Shown one piece after another: positions 1-11,233 of a DNA stretch of 64,000 nucleotides. Below the pieces are notes generated by a model. That model was given only the letters and a program-made list of their open reading frames with translations, ran no database searches and was not told the DNA's origin. Source of the stretch: Hawksworthiomyces lignivorus (taxonomy: Eukaryota; Ascomycota; Sordariomycetes; Ophiostomatales; Ophiostomataceae). Location of the stretch: NCBI GenBank assembly GCA_002917075.1, contig NTMA01000042.1, positions 186,001 to 250,000 of the forward strand, written 5' to 3'. Position numbers and translations under genes: made by a program. Each line of letters opens with the position of its first letter. The first letter of the stretch is position 1.

Positions 1-360
1 TACAGGCCAAATTCTCTTATGGAAGAAACAAAGGAAAGAGGCAGAACTAGAGAAAAAGTAATAGCTTTAACCACAAAACAACATCAAATGTGAAACGAAT
101 TCCCAACCGCATCTAACTCAGAACAAAATAGTGTGCAACGTGCAATCACTAGCATGTTTTGCCAATCAAATAATTAAGTAACGGCCTTCAATTTACTTTA
201 AGAAACCATTAATAGTAGTCGTACTAGCTTCTATATGAAGTAGTTGAGCAACATCAGTCTATCTCCTATAAAAAATTAGTAGGACCAGCGTACTACCGTC
301 CACTCATAACGCCGTGATATCCGCTCTTCTGCGAAGCAATTGAAAAATATCCCAGGTCCC
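1..360. other. left-edge noncoding stretch with an ankyrin remnant at its right end
   Basis: No gene is seen in most of this stretch. Bases about 305-360, read on the minus strand in the same frame as the neighbouring HET-NACHT-ankyrin gene, encode a further half ankyrin repeat beyond that gene's stop codon (IFQLLRRRADI, compare VQLLLDRGADI upstream), then a second stop. The remnant has one codon less than the 33-residue unit. It is best read as the decayed continuation of the array. The text around 245-262 (gagcaacatcagt) recurs at about 41,530, so a dispersed repeat may end here. Confidence 0.5.
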
Positions 361-1300
361 TTATACGACAGCCCATGATAACAGTGGTTTGCCATCTATA
401 CTTGACGCCTTGATATTAGCCCCATTGTCAAGAAGTAGTTGGACGGTAGCTGTCAGCCCCTGCTCGGCAGCCCATGATAGTGGCGTCCTCCCATCTGTAC
501 TTCGTGCCCAGATATTAGCCCCTCTATCAAGGAGTCGTTGAACGATAGCTGTTTGCCCCTGCTCGGCAGCCCACGATAGTGGTGTTCTACCATCTATATC
601 TGGCGCGTCGAAATTCGCTCGTCTATCAAGAAGTGTTTCAACGATACTCCACTTCCCTTTTTCGGCAGCCCACGATAACGGTGTTCTACCATCTATACTT
701 GACGTCTCAATATCCGCTCCTCTGTCAAGAAGCACTTGAACAGTAGCCATTTGCCCCTTCTCAGCGGCCCACGATAGCGGTGTTTTGCCGCCCATACCTC
801 GTGCCTCAATTTTAGCTCCTCTGTCAAGAAGCAGTTGAACAACAGCTACATGCCCTATCTCGGCGGAACCCCATAACGGTGTTCTACCGTCTATGCTTTG
901 TGCCTCAATATCAGCTCCTCTATCGAGAAGTAGCTGGACAACAGCAAGATGCCCACTCCAAGCAGCCCATGATAGTGGCGTCCTCCCATCTGTACTTGGT
1001 GCCTCGATATTAGCCCCTCTGTCAAGGAGTCGTTGAACGATAGCTGTTTGCCCCTGCTCGGCAGCCCACGATAGTGGTGTTCTACTTTCTATACTTGACA
1101 CCTCGGTTTTTGCTTGCCCATCAAGAAGTAGTTGCACAACGGCTGTGTGCGCGCTCGACGCACTGATTGCTAGTGGTGTCCAGCCGTCGCTATTTGCCGC
1201 TTCGGTATTAGCTCCCATTTTGAGAAGAAGCCGAACGACAGCCTCGCAGCCACAGCTAGCAGCGTGCCACAATAATGTCTTGCCACTTTCATCCCTTGAC
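361..1300 (-). repeat. ankyrin-coding tandem array, 99-bp unit, two nearly identical blocks
   Basis: The 3' end of the HET-NACHT-ankyrin gene is a direct tandem array with a 99-bp unit (33 codons). Bases 467-590 and 962-1085 are 495 bp apart (five units) and by eye differ at 4 of 124 positions, while intervening units differ much more. That pattern points to recent block duplication or gene conversion, as described for the WD repeats of HET-D/E-type genes. Confidence 0.85.
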
Positions 1301-4101
1301 TCAATATTGAACTTGTTCGCAGTAAGGAGATATGCAAGAATTAGCGCGTTGCCTGACTTTGCAAGATGAGAGTGAATATCTCTTCCATCCTGCCAGCCGA
1401 AAACGTCGCCGCTGTGGCCTCCCATCTCGTCTGGATCCTGGAAGTACTGACGACATAGGCCTCGAAGTGGAGAATTTATAGGGTCGATTTCGGCTCTGGC
1501 TTTTAGAAATGCTCCCACGGCCTCAAAACTAAAGGTGTCTACAGCTGCTAAAATGGGCGGCCCATAATACTCATTCTCCACCTCACAGAAGGACAACTTG
1601 GATGGGTGGCAGCTAATAAGATTGGCAAGGTTGTTTTCTGCTAAAATATATAAAAGACTCGGGTTTTCGTGACTGTCAATGCGGCCAGATTGGTAAAGAT
1701 TGTCAAGCTCCAGCCAGTCGGCAAGTTGGAAGGTCTCAATAAACCGTGTTTGGCCGATGCCATTACCTTCTGCCGCATCAGCGTGGTAGAGGATATTCTG
1801 TACGGCATATTCAAGAAACGGAAATGCTTCATCTACCTCTTGGCGAAGATTCGCTCGCACTCCCAACATTGTTCTTTGAGTTAAGCTTTTCGTTTTCTCG
1901 CTGGCGATGCCAATGCTTATGTAGTCAAGACAACACTTTTTGAGACGCTCTTGGCTTCTTCCTTGGAAGTTGTCTCCAAGACCGGGCCATATCTCTTTGA
2001 AACCACCGTGTTTAAGAAGAAAATCTTTTATAGATTCGTGAATGAACTGAACGTTGGGAGTCTTGGATCTTGTGATTTCGGCAAGACCTTTGGAGGAATT
2101 TAGGACGAACCTTTCGACAGCATCCGTCGGCATGCAATCGGCGTCCCATTCTGACAAATTCTTTGGCTCTGTTCCTGACAAAATGGCATGGTATAATTGT
2201 TCTGGTTTTAACGGCTGTCTTGCGAAGAGCAGCCACTGAATGCAGAGAACTAGTATCTCCGTGTTGCAACAGTCCCGTGTCAAAATATCACGAAAAAGGT
2301 CGTATAAATCGGCAGGTATATCTTTAAGCATCTTTTGAAGGTCACGCACATTTTTTCCAGTATCGTAGGCTTTATTCAGTATGCGCACGACCAAGAAAAC
2401 CCATATAAAAATCCCGGATGCTTTTTCTTTGAGGTCGGTGCGGATTTGCTCTGCGACTTTGTTGTGGCCAATTTTCAACTCTGTGTTCAAGTACAGTGAT
2501 ATATCCTGACTGTGTTCCTTTTGTCTTTCAACTATTAAGTTGAGTCCTATTGAAATCGTAATATGAGGGTAGTGTCTGCTTGAAAAACAAACTAAGAACT
2601 CAACTCCTGCCGACATCGATAACTCGCAAAGATTCTCAAAATATGATAACATATCCCGAATCTGCTGCTCGTCACACTCGTCCAACGCATCAATAAAGCA
2701 CACCACTGAGGACTTCTCTAGGCTTAGAACAGCACGTTCGAACAGATCTTGTAGTGACTCAACACTCCATGACCTATGGTCTATGCCCCGTGTTGTCAAG
2801 GGAAGAGAGTTGAAGATATCTTGAAGTGTTGGAAATTGTTCAAGAAGTTGCAATAGTAGTGACCGATACATTCCAACGGTAGTCTTCTCTAAATTGTCCC
2901 CTCGGGCGTTGAAGAAGAAGGAGATGACGATCTTGTCCGTCATTTTCTTTCGAGTGTGGGCAAGAGCGAATTTCATCAATGTCGACTTTCCAGTCCCAGG
3001 CTTCCCTTTGATCCACAAGATACCATGATGTTTACCAGCCTCAGTAGGATTAAGCCAATCAACATACTCCGACTTTTCCAGCAGCCAGCCACAAGTCTTA
3101 GAGTGCGGATTCTTAATTGTCATCTGACGAGCGTCAATTTGGTCGAATCTCAATGAATCTAAAAGCTCTCGTTTTTGTTCTTTGTTTAAATATGATAATC
3201 GTGGCGCTTTTGAAAGTGGTATAGCCGAACTGTTGTCGGTATGAAAGCTGTGTTGTCTTTTAGAGTTCCGTGTACGGTCAGTCGTAATGATATTAGTCGG
3301 CTTATTCCAAAACTCTCCAAGTTGTTCATCATTTGCAGTCGGGGCAGACAAAGGCTCATGATTTGCTGTCTTGTTGATTTCTTCTTGAAGTCGCCTGAAT
3401 GCATTATTTCTCCCTTCACCGTATAGGAGTGGCATTTGAATACCGAAAATTCCAAAGAGACAATACGCCTTATCTTCTTCGAGGGTGGTTTCTCGATTTC
3501 CTATCCATGCCATTCGATCTAGAATACTGAATTCGGAGAGGGAACTACCACGAAGGGCTTCGACAGGTATTCTTGTCACGTCATGGACGAGTTTCTCTAG
3601 AGATCTCTTATTTCCCAAGTACATACCCTCCATCGAATAGAATTCCACCCCTACTGGAGAAATAAGTTCTTGGAGAGTCCACCCACGGGTGAACCATCGG
3701 CTCTTCCGAAAAGCTTCCTCCCATAGCCGCCCGCTTGGCGCGTTGTTGTCACGGACAGATCCAGAGACATCCGAAAGATAGACGTAACAGACAGCGGCAT
3801 CGTGATACCACCGAAACATACGGTTGATGGACTCCTGAAGCTCAGCACTACTTCGTTTGTCGATACAGCATGTGTCGACCCAGAAATATCGTAATCTATG
3901 ACGCGCAGCTTGATCTGCACAAAATTGAATTTTTTCATAACTGAGTTTGTTCTTGCCAGTGCCGTTCACCATGTCTTCGAAGTTGACCTCATCGTGCCCC
4001 CAAGTGTGGGAAAGTATCGCGTACGCTGGTGGCACTTCATCGACAAGAAAGTTCTTAGTCAAGCAGATCTCGCCTGTATTCTTTCGTTCCAGAAGACGCA
4101 T
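361..4101 (-). CDS. HET-NACHT-ankyrin STAND protein (NLR-like receptor)
   Basis: A 1246-residue single-exon protein with the layout of the fungal HET-D/HET-E receptor class. The N-terminal HET domain begins with the classic start (YAILSHTWG about residue 27, CCIDKRSSAELQESI about 80, LFGIFG...LLYGEGRNNAFRRL about 215-240). The NACHT NTPase follows, with Walker A GKPGTGKST near 370 and a Walker B-like CFIDALDECDE near 470. The last roughly 320 residues are nine and a half ankyrin repeats of 33 residues. Known relatives trigger regulated cell death when the C-terminal repeats sense a non-self ligand; that role is inferred here. Repeats 3 and 8 share 26 identical residues in a row, a sign of recent duplication or gene conversion. 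The array stops within a repeat (LSWAVV then stop) and recognisable repeat sequence continues past the stop, so the present C-terminus may be a recent truncation. The ligand is unknown. Confidence 0.9.
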   Translation of the reverse strand: MRLLERKNTGEICLTKNFLVDEVPPAYAILSHTWGHDEVNFEDMVNGTGKNKLSYEKIQFCADQAARHRLRYFWVDTCCIDKRSSAELQESINRMFRWYHDAAVCYVYLSDVSGSVRDNNAPSGRLWEEAFRKSRWFTRGWTLQELISPVGVEFYSMEGMYLGNKRSLEKLVHDVTRIPVEALRGSSLSEFSILDRMAWIGNRETTLEEDKAYCLFGIFGIQMPLLYGEGRNNAFRRLQEEINKTANHEPLSAPTANDEQLGEFWNKPTNIITTDRTRNSKRQHSFHTDNSSAIPLSKAPRLSYLNKEQKRELLDSLRFDQIDARQMTIKNPHSKTCGWLLEKSEYVDWLNPTEAGKHHGILWIKGKPGTGKSTLMKFALAHTRKKMTDKIVISFFFNARGDNLEKTTVGMYRSLLLQLLEQFPTLQDIFNSLPLTTRGIDHRSWSVESLQDLFERAVLSLEKSSVVCFIDALDECDEQQIRDMLSYFENLCELSMSAGVEFLVCFSSRHYPHITISIGLNLIVERQKEHSQDISLYLNTELKIGHNKVAEQIRTDLKEKASGIFIWVFLVVRILNKAYDTGKNVRDLQKMLKDIPADLYDLFRDILTRDCCNTEILVLCIQWLLFARQPLKPEQLYHAILSGTEPKNLSEWDADCMPTDAVERFVLNSSKGLAEITRSKTPNVQFIHESIKDFLLKHGGFKEIWPGLGDNFQGRSQERLKKCCLDYISIGIASEKTKSLTQRTMLGVRANLRQEVDEAFPFLEYAVQNILYHADAAEGNGIGQTRFIETFQLADWLELDNLYQSGRIDSHENPSLLYILAENNLANLISCHPSKLSFCEVENEYYGPPILAAVDTFSFEAVGAFLKARAEIDPINSPLRGLCRQYFQDPDEMGGHSGDVFGWQDGRDIHSHLAKSGNALILAYLLTANKFNIESRDESGKTLLWHAASCGCEAVVRLLLKMGANTEAANSDGWTPLAISASSAHTAVVQLLLDGQAKTEVSSIESRTPLSWAAEQGQTAIVQRLLDRGANIEAPSTDGRTPLSWAAWSGHLAVVQLLLDRGADIEAQSIDGRTPLWGSAEIGHVAVVQLLLDRGAKIEARGMGGKTPLSWAAEKGQMATVQVLLDRGADIETSSIDGRTPLSWAAEKGKWSIVETLLDRRANFDAPDIDGRTPLSWAAEQGQTAIVQRLLDRGANIWARSTDGRTPLSWAAEQGLTATVQLLLDNGANIKASSIDGKPLLSWAVV

Positions 4102-5655
4102 TGTCGAGAGCTGGCAGAGCAGGTAGCAGGATTAGTCGTAGCAAGAAGGCGGGGAGTCTTGCCCTGTAATAGATATTAACAATCATTAAAGAGGAAAGCG
4201 GTAGTAATATTAAACCTCACAAATGTTTAAACCGCTTTGTCTTTCCTAGCGTGTTGGATAATATCGTGCGACTGATGAATACTTCGGGGGCATAGCTACA
4301 TGATTGCATGAGGTCCACGAAATGCAGGAGGCTAGCCGCGCGTGATATATTATATTGAAGTTGGGGAAATTACTGATGAACCCCGCCACAACTGTCAGAG
4401 AAATCAAACTGTTCTTGGGGTCGAACTAGGCATACCGGCGTCGCTACCTCATTTGAAGTGAGGCTGAAGTCACGAGACCAAAGTATTAGAGCGGCGCTCA
4501 CCAGCAGGAAATAAAAAGAGCATATTTGTGCAAGATATTAGAAGGATCGCGAACGGGGTTTCTTTTCTCTTCTTAATTGGATTTTAGTTCTAAATTTAGT
4601 CATACTCCCGTCGTCAGCGGCTGAGCATTACGCTAATGCTTAGTTGCTGTTTTAAAGCACGCCGTAAATAAAGAAATCTATAGCGAACTCTTGCAAGGAA
4701 ATCAGTTTCGGGGCTTTACATTCGATAACAATTCTAATAGCGTGTATTTATAAAGGGCTGCGATCTAGTTCTAATTCCAATGTAAACAGATCCACAAACG
4801 GTCTATTCTAAAGCTAAAGAAAAAGAAAAGGAAAGGTAGCCTTTAACGCTCTCGAGGCAGCACGTAAGCTATCCATAGAAAAATAGGTAGCCCGTGTTCG
4901 GTGGGCACGGGCCGGCCACATCATCTGTGTCGTACGCGTCTCGTCGGTCTTTTTGGGGTAACTTGACTCACCGGCCTAGGCTCTCTAAGACTCTGCCCCG
5001 TTGCAGCTCTCGCGATGTCTGGCGGTGGGTAAGAGTGCTAGTACATGAGAATAATTGGTATATAAAATGCTAGTACATAAGAGTGGATAGTACATGAAAG
5101 TGGACCGCACAAAGAATCGCTGGTACAAATAAAGTGTTAGTACATAAGAGTGACTTGGATGTGAAATATGCTGGTACGCGTGGTACGGGGTGAAGACTGC
5201 GCTGTTGAGTTTATATCGTCTGCTTCGCCTGAGCTCAACATGTGTGTTAACTTGGTAGTTTCTATTTTTTAGGTATTAAACACACGTCTGACATTTATAC
5301 GGTATTCTCTCTAAATTTATGGCCCGGCAGTGAATCAAGTCGCAGATCTAGCAATTGTTACCGATCTTTCACAATAGGTAAGTCATAACTATGCTTTGTC
5401 GACTATGTTGGTATTTGAATTTAGGGTACTATAATTATTCTCGTAATTATACTATAACCTTACCTTATACTATATCTAGACGCTTCAGATCGTATCAGCC
5501 TGGGCTACAGCTAGAGGGAAAGATTTTCTCTTTTAACCAATAGCTTCTGTGCACTGATTTTAGAGGTGGAATCCAGGTTACATAGCAATTATGCTATCGC
5601 TGTTTCGATGTTCTCTCCCAGCAATGGAAATTGCTGGGAGAGATATATTTGCAAA
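4102..5655. other. intergenic, AT-rich, no gene recognised
   Basis: No supported gene. The right end of the HET-NACHT-ankyrin promoter lies here. Bases 5028-5185 hold a degenerate repeat described separately. The rest shows no open frame of credible coding quality and no recognisable protein similarity. Confidence 0.5.
5028..5185. repeat. degenerate repeat of the type gctagtacataaga, first copy
   Basis: The motif g(c/t)tagtacat(a/g)aga recurs several times with irregular spacing. The block containing aaagtggaccgcac followed by gctggtac aligns in the same order with a second copy at 27,172-27,275 (aaagtggacagcac then ggctggcac). The shared order shows both are copies of one dispersed element, not chance low-complexity sequence. 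The element type is unknown. Confidence 0.5.
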
Positions 5656-6565
5656 GGTAATAATTACGTCATTTACGGTGATGATGTGCTCCGGCTATCC
5701 CAGTACACCCAGGCCAAGGGCTTCGCCATTTCCGCCATCAACGTGACGTCGTCGTCCACCGTCGTCGCCGCGATAAGAAGTCGTCCATCATTCCGTAGAT
5801 GCCCAACAGCGATGCCGTTTACTTCGTCGGTAAGGATATCAATAATAAGAATAAGCAAAACGTATTCATCGGCGACGTCGTTGTCGCTGTCTACTACATT
5901 CGTGTCGCTGTTTCGCTCTACAAGATTCCGGTTGTCTTGTACATTGATCACTACGTAAAGTTTTTGTCTTGGTTCGACAGTATATTCGACGTCGACGAGG
6001 TTTTCTTTAAAGAAAACGATAATTGGTTATTTAGTAGCTACATGTTGGATTCATCGAAGAGGTCGTTGCGGGGGGACATTGACATCGTGGTTCGAGTACT
6101 TCTGGCGCGTTGCACCGTAAAAGTAGTGGTTAGGGGTGGAGGTCAGCCTAACGGGCGGCGAGAAGGACGACGTCTACGACGAGAAAGTAACCACGCGACG
6201 CTGTACACGTAGCCCGAGAACATCTGGACCATCCAAAAGACGTTGAGCGCCATCGCGTCCTACTTCACCATTGCCGCCGCCTTTGGCAACGTGCACGGCG
6301 TCTACCACCCGGGCAACGTGCGCCTGCACCCGGAGCTGCCGGGCAAGCACCAGGCCTACGTCACTGAGCAGCTCAAGAGCATTTCGATCAAGTCCGTCTT
6401 CTTCATATTCCACGGCGGCTCTGGCTCCTCCAAGCAGGAGTTCGCCGAGGCCATCTCCCACAGCATTGTCAAGGTCAACCTCGACACCGATATGTAGTGG
6501 GCCTTATTGGTCGGCCACCGCGACTACATCACCAAAAACATCGACTGCCTCAAGACCCGGGGTGG
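5656..6565 (+). pseudogene. class II fructose-bisphosphate aldolase pseudogene
   Basis: Translated pieces follow class II (Zn-dependent) fungal fructose-bisphosphate aldolase almost from end to end. They include YGDDVLRL, FAISAINVTSSSTVVAA (about 5690-5770), IPVVLYIDH (5920-5950), FKEND..LFSSYMLD (6005-6050), a TGGEKDD-type stretch in another frame (6140-6170), FGNVHGVYHPGNVRLHPE (6290-6335), FFIFHGGSGSSKQEF and VKVNLDTDM up to a stop at 6495. At least two net frame changes (near 5800 and 6085-6190) and several in-frame stops break it. The stops before PENIW (6211) and after NLDTDM (6495) replace expected Gln codons (CAG to TAG). Roughly the last 45 residues are missing. No introns are evident in the matching part, so it is either a retro-copy or a mutated duplicate. 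It cannot make aldolase, and the functional gene must lie elsewhere. Confidence 0.88.
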
Positions 6566-6569
6566 GTGT

Positions 6570-9405
6570 GTTTTCTCCTTTTCAGCTCCCTGCAATCCTG
6601 CCTGCCACGGCGTGGAACCCTTCTCTCTGAGAGCTGCACCCCTACATAAATTTCTAAGGTTGGGTGGAAGAGGCTCATGTAGCTCTTTTTTTAGGCACTG
6701 CTTTTTATGTATGAATGTCTGACAGAGGAACAACCCGTTGCTCATAAATAGCGAGCAGACTGGACAGTTGTAGTTTGAGGCTACCAGTGAACAACCTCAT
6801 AATTTTAAAATGGGCCACTAATGAAATTCGACATAGGAAAGAAAAGAAAAGGGAACGAAGTCAAGGGTACAAAAGAGACACGTTTTGAAAGGGAGACTTG
6901 AATTTATTGTATGGTTGCTATCCCCACATATCCTAATTCAAGAAGCCGCTCACTATAGCGACTATAATAGCGTGCTCAAACTTACAGGTTAAAGGCAAGA
7001 GGCGCTGTTGTGGCCGCCGTTTTCAGTAGGCAAGGCTCACTATTTTTGGCGTCCCCTGCAGTGAGGGGTTTGTCTCTTAGAAGTACTTTGTACTCCATAG
7101 TAGGGTAATACTTCACGTAACCCTATGCTATGAGAGCTTCTTTTCTTGGTTTGTAGCGAAGTAGCACAGTATAAATTGATGAGTGCCGGTTCGTAAATCG
7201 CAAGCAGACGCTTGTAACTAGTTCTCGCAATGCTCTAGGTTCAGGTTGCACTTTATCTACACGGTATTTTGATGCTGGCTGTTAACAAGATGTTAAAAAT
7301 ACTACAAACTCGCGAAATCTGGTACGGCCTGGAGCAGAAGCGGTATGTTGCATCGAGAGGGCGAGAGACGGACGATCTTATAGCCTCCTCGGACTCTTAT
7401 TATTACACATCCGTTTGTCAAGGCGCGCATACTTTTTTGTCAGTAACGCCTCCATGCCACAAACGGGATATCGTCCGAGGGCAGAGAAAGAAAAGATGTG
7501 CTCCAGAGCGTTCTCGAAGTCGTACGTATATAAGCTTATGAACGACGCATCTCTTCTCCAATCCTCTTCACTACTGAGGCCCTTGTTCGTCGTCGATCTT
7601 CTTTTCGCACCTAGATAAGTTCGTCGCGCAGATTGCCATATTTTCATCAAACGCCTGGGTCTTCTTGATATTCTTCCACTTCTCGTCTTTTCAATTTCTC
7701 TGGTTCCGTCACATTGTAGCTTTCAGTGCTTCGAGTGCTTTTGCGTTCTTGGCGACAGGGTAAATTGCGGGGTATAGTCTCTGTCATCCGCTGATACGGC
7801 ATTTAATTTATTCGCCCTGCTCTTTGCCTCCCGAGCTCGCCTCCTTATTTGTTGCTTCCTTTGGCCCTGCTCAGTTGACTTGCCTCTGTCTTCGTCGTTC
7901 GTTTCTTTGTGCGGTTCTCTGGCCTCTGCTCCAACTTTCCTACCATGCGAGCATAAGACTTTAATGTTTCTTTTCCTACCGTCACTCCACTCTTATCCAA
8001 TAACTCCTTTCTTCTCGGCACCACTTTCTTTTTGGCAACAACACCGCGCCGCACGCTTGCATACTCTTCAGTTCCTTGGTTTTTGAAAGACATCTATCAC
8101 ATTGGCTACTACGCAGCCAGAATCCTAATTGCGGCAACCACCCGTTAGGAAGCTCAACAAAGGAGCAGATGCGTTTCTGAGAGGAAAAGCCGACCCAAAT
8201 TCCTCTCACGACACGAGACCTCTCTTTCTTTTCCAAAGGAACCAGGCTTGCTCGCCGCCTTCCTTCTTCCTGCTTCCCATATGTAAAATGCTAAGCGTAC
8301 CACTTATTAATAGTGACCTTCTTATTTGGGTAGGTTACAGCACTCCAGCCAATAGCCACACATTATTGCCTCTTCTCTTTCAATAGAATGAGACATGGAC
8401 TTCTTAAGACAGATACAGCGCACACAGACGCATCGAAAAGCAACTGCCTGGAGCGGCTGTTTAGTGAGAACCAGCAAATGCTAAAGCTTGATTTGGACTT
8501 CCTCCTTTCTTTTCCCTTCCTTGATATAAGTAACTGGAACCGAAGTAGCACTGAATGCCCGGGATTGATGCCCTTCATTTATGTTTTTCTTTGCAACTCA
8601 CCCCTCCATCTCTCTTGTAACCTCATATATGCAGATAGTTCACTATATTGGCACGGTCCTAAATAAGACCAAAAGTCAATCTTTTTCGTCCCAACCCGCG
8701 CAGTCGCAGACCGTCTTATAAAAACTTTATCATTTTCTCCTTCCTACTTTATGATGCCGTATGTTTGTTGTCGAGTTCATCCAAACTGTGACCTAATTAT
8801 TCGTGTAACGGACACTTGCTTTTTCTGTCCAGTGCCTTAACATTTCTGGCACTGCACAGCTGTATGTGCCAACTGTTCGTACTCACTTTCTCTTCCATTG
8901 GCTGGTCTCATCACAACCCTGACATTCTGTGTGCACCTGCTGCTTTCATATCCGTCTGCTTTCTTGCTCTTTTGGGCTGTGACTCGCTCCCGGTCTCCTG
9001 CCCACTTGACCTTACGTTGCCTCTACCCACTCTCCTCCTTTCGCCTCCTTTGGCCTCCTTTCCAATCATATTCAGGGACTAGCTATATTATCGTTTCATT
9101 CACCTCCTACGTTCCGCTTTGGTCCTCTTTCAACCTACCCCGTCCTGCAACCCTTCTTCCACGGGCGGTACGTTGCTGTACATCCTTCACTCTAATTTTG
9201 CTCTTAAAGACCGCCTCGGACTCTCTTAGGAATCCTTGGAAGTTGTCATCCTACAATCCTCCCCTTCGGGACCATTACAAGCTATCTTCTCTCTTGGCGT
9301 TTTACCCGACTTTAAAACAAAGCAAGAGCTGAGGACAAAAAGTTTGCACACGCCAGTCTTTTATTACATCACTGCCTTGTCGATAGCTTTGGACATTTTT
9401 GAATA
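6570..9405. other. long intergenic region, pyrimidine-rich towards the MFS gene
   Basis: No supported gene. Bases 6983-7095 are one copy of a dispersed repeat listed separately. From about 7,600 to 9,350 the plus strand is strongly CT-rich with many cctt/ttcctt runs, which gives several long but non-credible open frames. This probably includes the promoter and 5' leader of the permease that starts at 9406. Confidence 0.45.
6983..7095 (-). repeat. dispersed repeat R2, copy 1
   Basis: Read on the minus strand it contains acttctaagagacaaacc, cactgcag(g/a)ggacgcca, cctactgaaaacggcggcc and tgcctttaacctgtaa in that order. The same blocks occur in the same order on the plus strand at 20,353-20,466, and a shorter, more diverged copy lies at about 21,250-21,350. 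A weak fourth match is at 28,020-28,080 (minus). No coding capacity is seen. Confidence 0.7.
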
Positions 9406-11233
9406 ATGGTGGGCAGCGACACCGAAAAGAACACGGCCGGATCCGGCAAGGAGTACCGGGTCGGGTCGGACGGTAGCATCCCCGAAGATGCCGTTCTGCA
9501 AGAATTCACGCCCGAAGAGCAGAAGAAGATCATCCGTCACATTGATCTACGGCTCGTCGTCATCATCGGCTTGATGTACTGCATCTCCCTTATAGATCGC
9601 ACGAACCTTGGCAATGCCAACATCGCCGGCATGGAAGACGATCTCGGCCTTGGTATTGGCAACCGCTATGTACGTTCCTTTTGGCTGGGGATTTTTTACC
9701 TATAGAAGCTCCAACCACAGCTCACACTTCTCACGTTTCCTCCTAGAATGTCATCAGCCTGGTCTTCTTCATCCCATACATCCTGTTGCAGCCGCCTTCC
9801 ACCGTTATTCTGCGCGCAGTTGGCCCTCGCCTCCATCTCGCGGCTATCACACTCTTTTGGGGCGCCGTTATGATCGGCATGGGCTTCGTCAAGTCGTGGA
9901 ATGCCATGGCCGGCCTTCGGGTCATCTTGGGCATCCTCGAGGCTGGGTTCTTCCCCAGTTGTGTATACCTGCTTAGCACGTGGTATACACGATGTACGTA
10001 TTTCCTTTGTTATTATTATTATTATTTTTCTCTTTCTTTTTTCTACTTTCTAGAGAAACCCCAACGAACTTAGAAATACAAGCCTTATTGATTACGTTTT
10101 TCAGACGAGGTCGGTAAACGCAATGCCGCGTTTTATCTTATCGGCTGCATCGCCGGAGCATTTGGGGGCCTTCTCGCCGCAGGCATCATGCAAATGAAAG
10201 GGATTCAAGGCTTGAATGGGTAAGCCAACTTACTCGGCTTTATTCGCCTTTGCCTACGAAAGAAGGCAGAGAAATGCAAAGTTAACAGAAGTGACCTTAT
10301 TTTAGATGGCGCTGGATCTTTATCCTTGAGGGTCTTTTCACCTGCTTGCTTGGCATCGGTGGCTACTGGCTTCTGGTCGACTTCCCAGACTCTAAACGGA
10401 AGACTTGGAAATTCCTGGGGGAGCGCGAACGCGCATGGGTAGTCGCCTCCGTCAACGCGGACCGTGGCGACGCCACATTGCCGCCTTTCTCGCTGGCGGC
10501 GTACCTCAAAGCGGCCTTGGACTGGCGCGTCTGGGCCTATTCTATGATGTTCTTCAACACCGACACAATAACCTACGCGCTCGCGTACTTCATGCCCGTC
10601 ATCCTCGAGAAGAACCTTGGCTTCACTCTCGTGCAGGCCCAGTGCCTGACCGCGCCACCATACGTCTTTGCCGGTATCGTCATGTATGTCACCGGCTGGG
10701 TGGGCGACCGCTACAAGATTCGTGGGCCCATCATCATCTTTAACAATCTGCTGTGCCTGATCGGCCTGCCCATCGTCGGGTACCACCCGAACTCGGGCGT
10801 ACGCTACTTTGGCGTATTTCTGGTTACCGCCGGCGCCAACGCCAATGTGCCCAGCGTCATGTCATACATGGCCAACAACATCCGCGGCCAGTGGAAGCGC
10901 GCATTTGCCAGCTCCTTGTTTGTCGCGTTCGGCGGCATTGGCGGCATAGCCGGCAGCCTCGTATTTCGGTCGCAGGACAGCCCGACCTACCGCCCAGGCA
11001 TCTATACGTGCATCGCCACGTGCCTGCTGAGCCTTCTGCTGGTCGGCGCCCTGGATCTGAGCTTCTATCTGGCCCACAGGAAGGCCGACCGGAACGGGAC
11101 GGAGCTGGAGTCTGTCGATGTGAGTTTTAGCTCTTCTTTAAAAAAATGTCTTATTTTTTCGCTAAAGGCCATGGCTGCTGACAATGGATCGTCACAGGGT
11201 GACTCCCAACCGGGATTCCGGTATACATACTGA
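9406..11233 (+). CDS. MFS permease, Dal5/Tna1-like (anion:cation symporter family)
   Basis: Five exons: 9406-9669, 9747-9993, 10105-10219, 10306-11119, 11198-11233. Donors and acceptors are canonical GT..AG and the frame is continuous (NRY|NVISLVFFIPY, WYTR|YEVGKRNAAFYLIG, GLNG|WRWIFILEG). The protein shows the family's cytosolic start (EEQKKIIRHIDLRLV), the first helix with DRTNLGNANIAGM, VILGILEAGFFPS in the middle, and a FMPVILEKNLGF stretch after the central loop. Relatives import nicotinate, allantoate, pantothenate, biotin or small organic acids across the plasma membrane; the substrate here cannot be assigned. The last 78-bp intron has a length divisible by three and no stop, so retention would give a longer tail. 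No catabolic partner gene is adjacent. Confidence 0.85.

Noticed and set aside
7600..9360. Several long open frames in the CT-rich stretch upstream of the permease
   Set aside because: They arise from pyrimidine-rich composition; no family similarity or signal.
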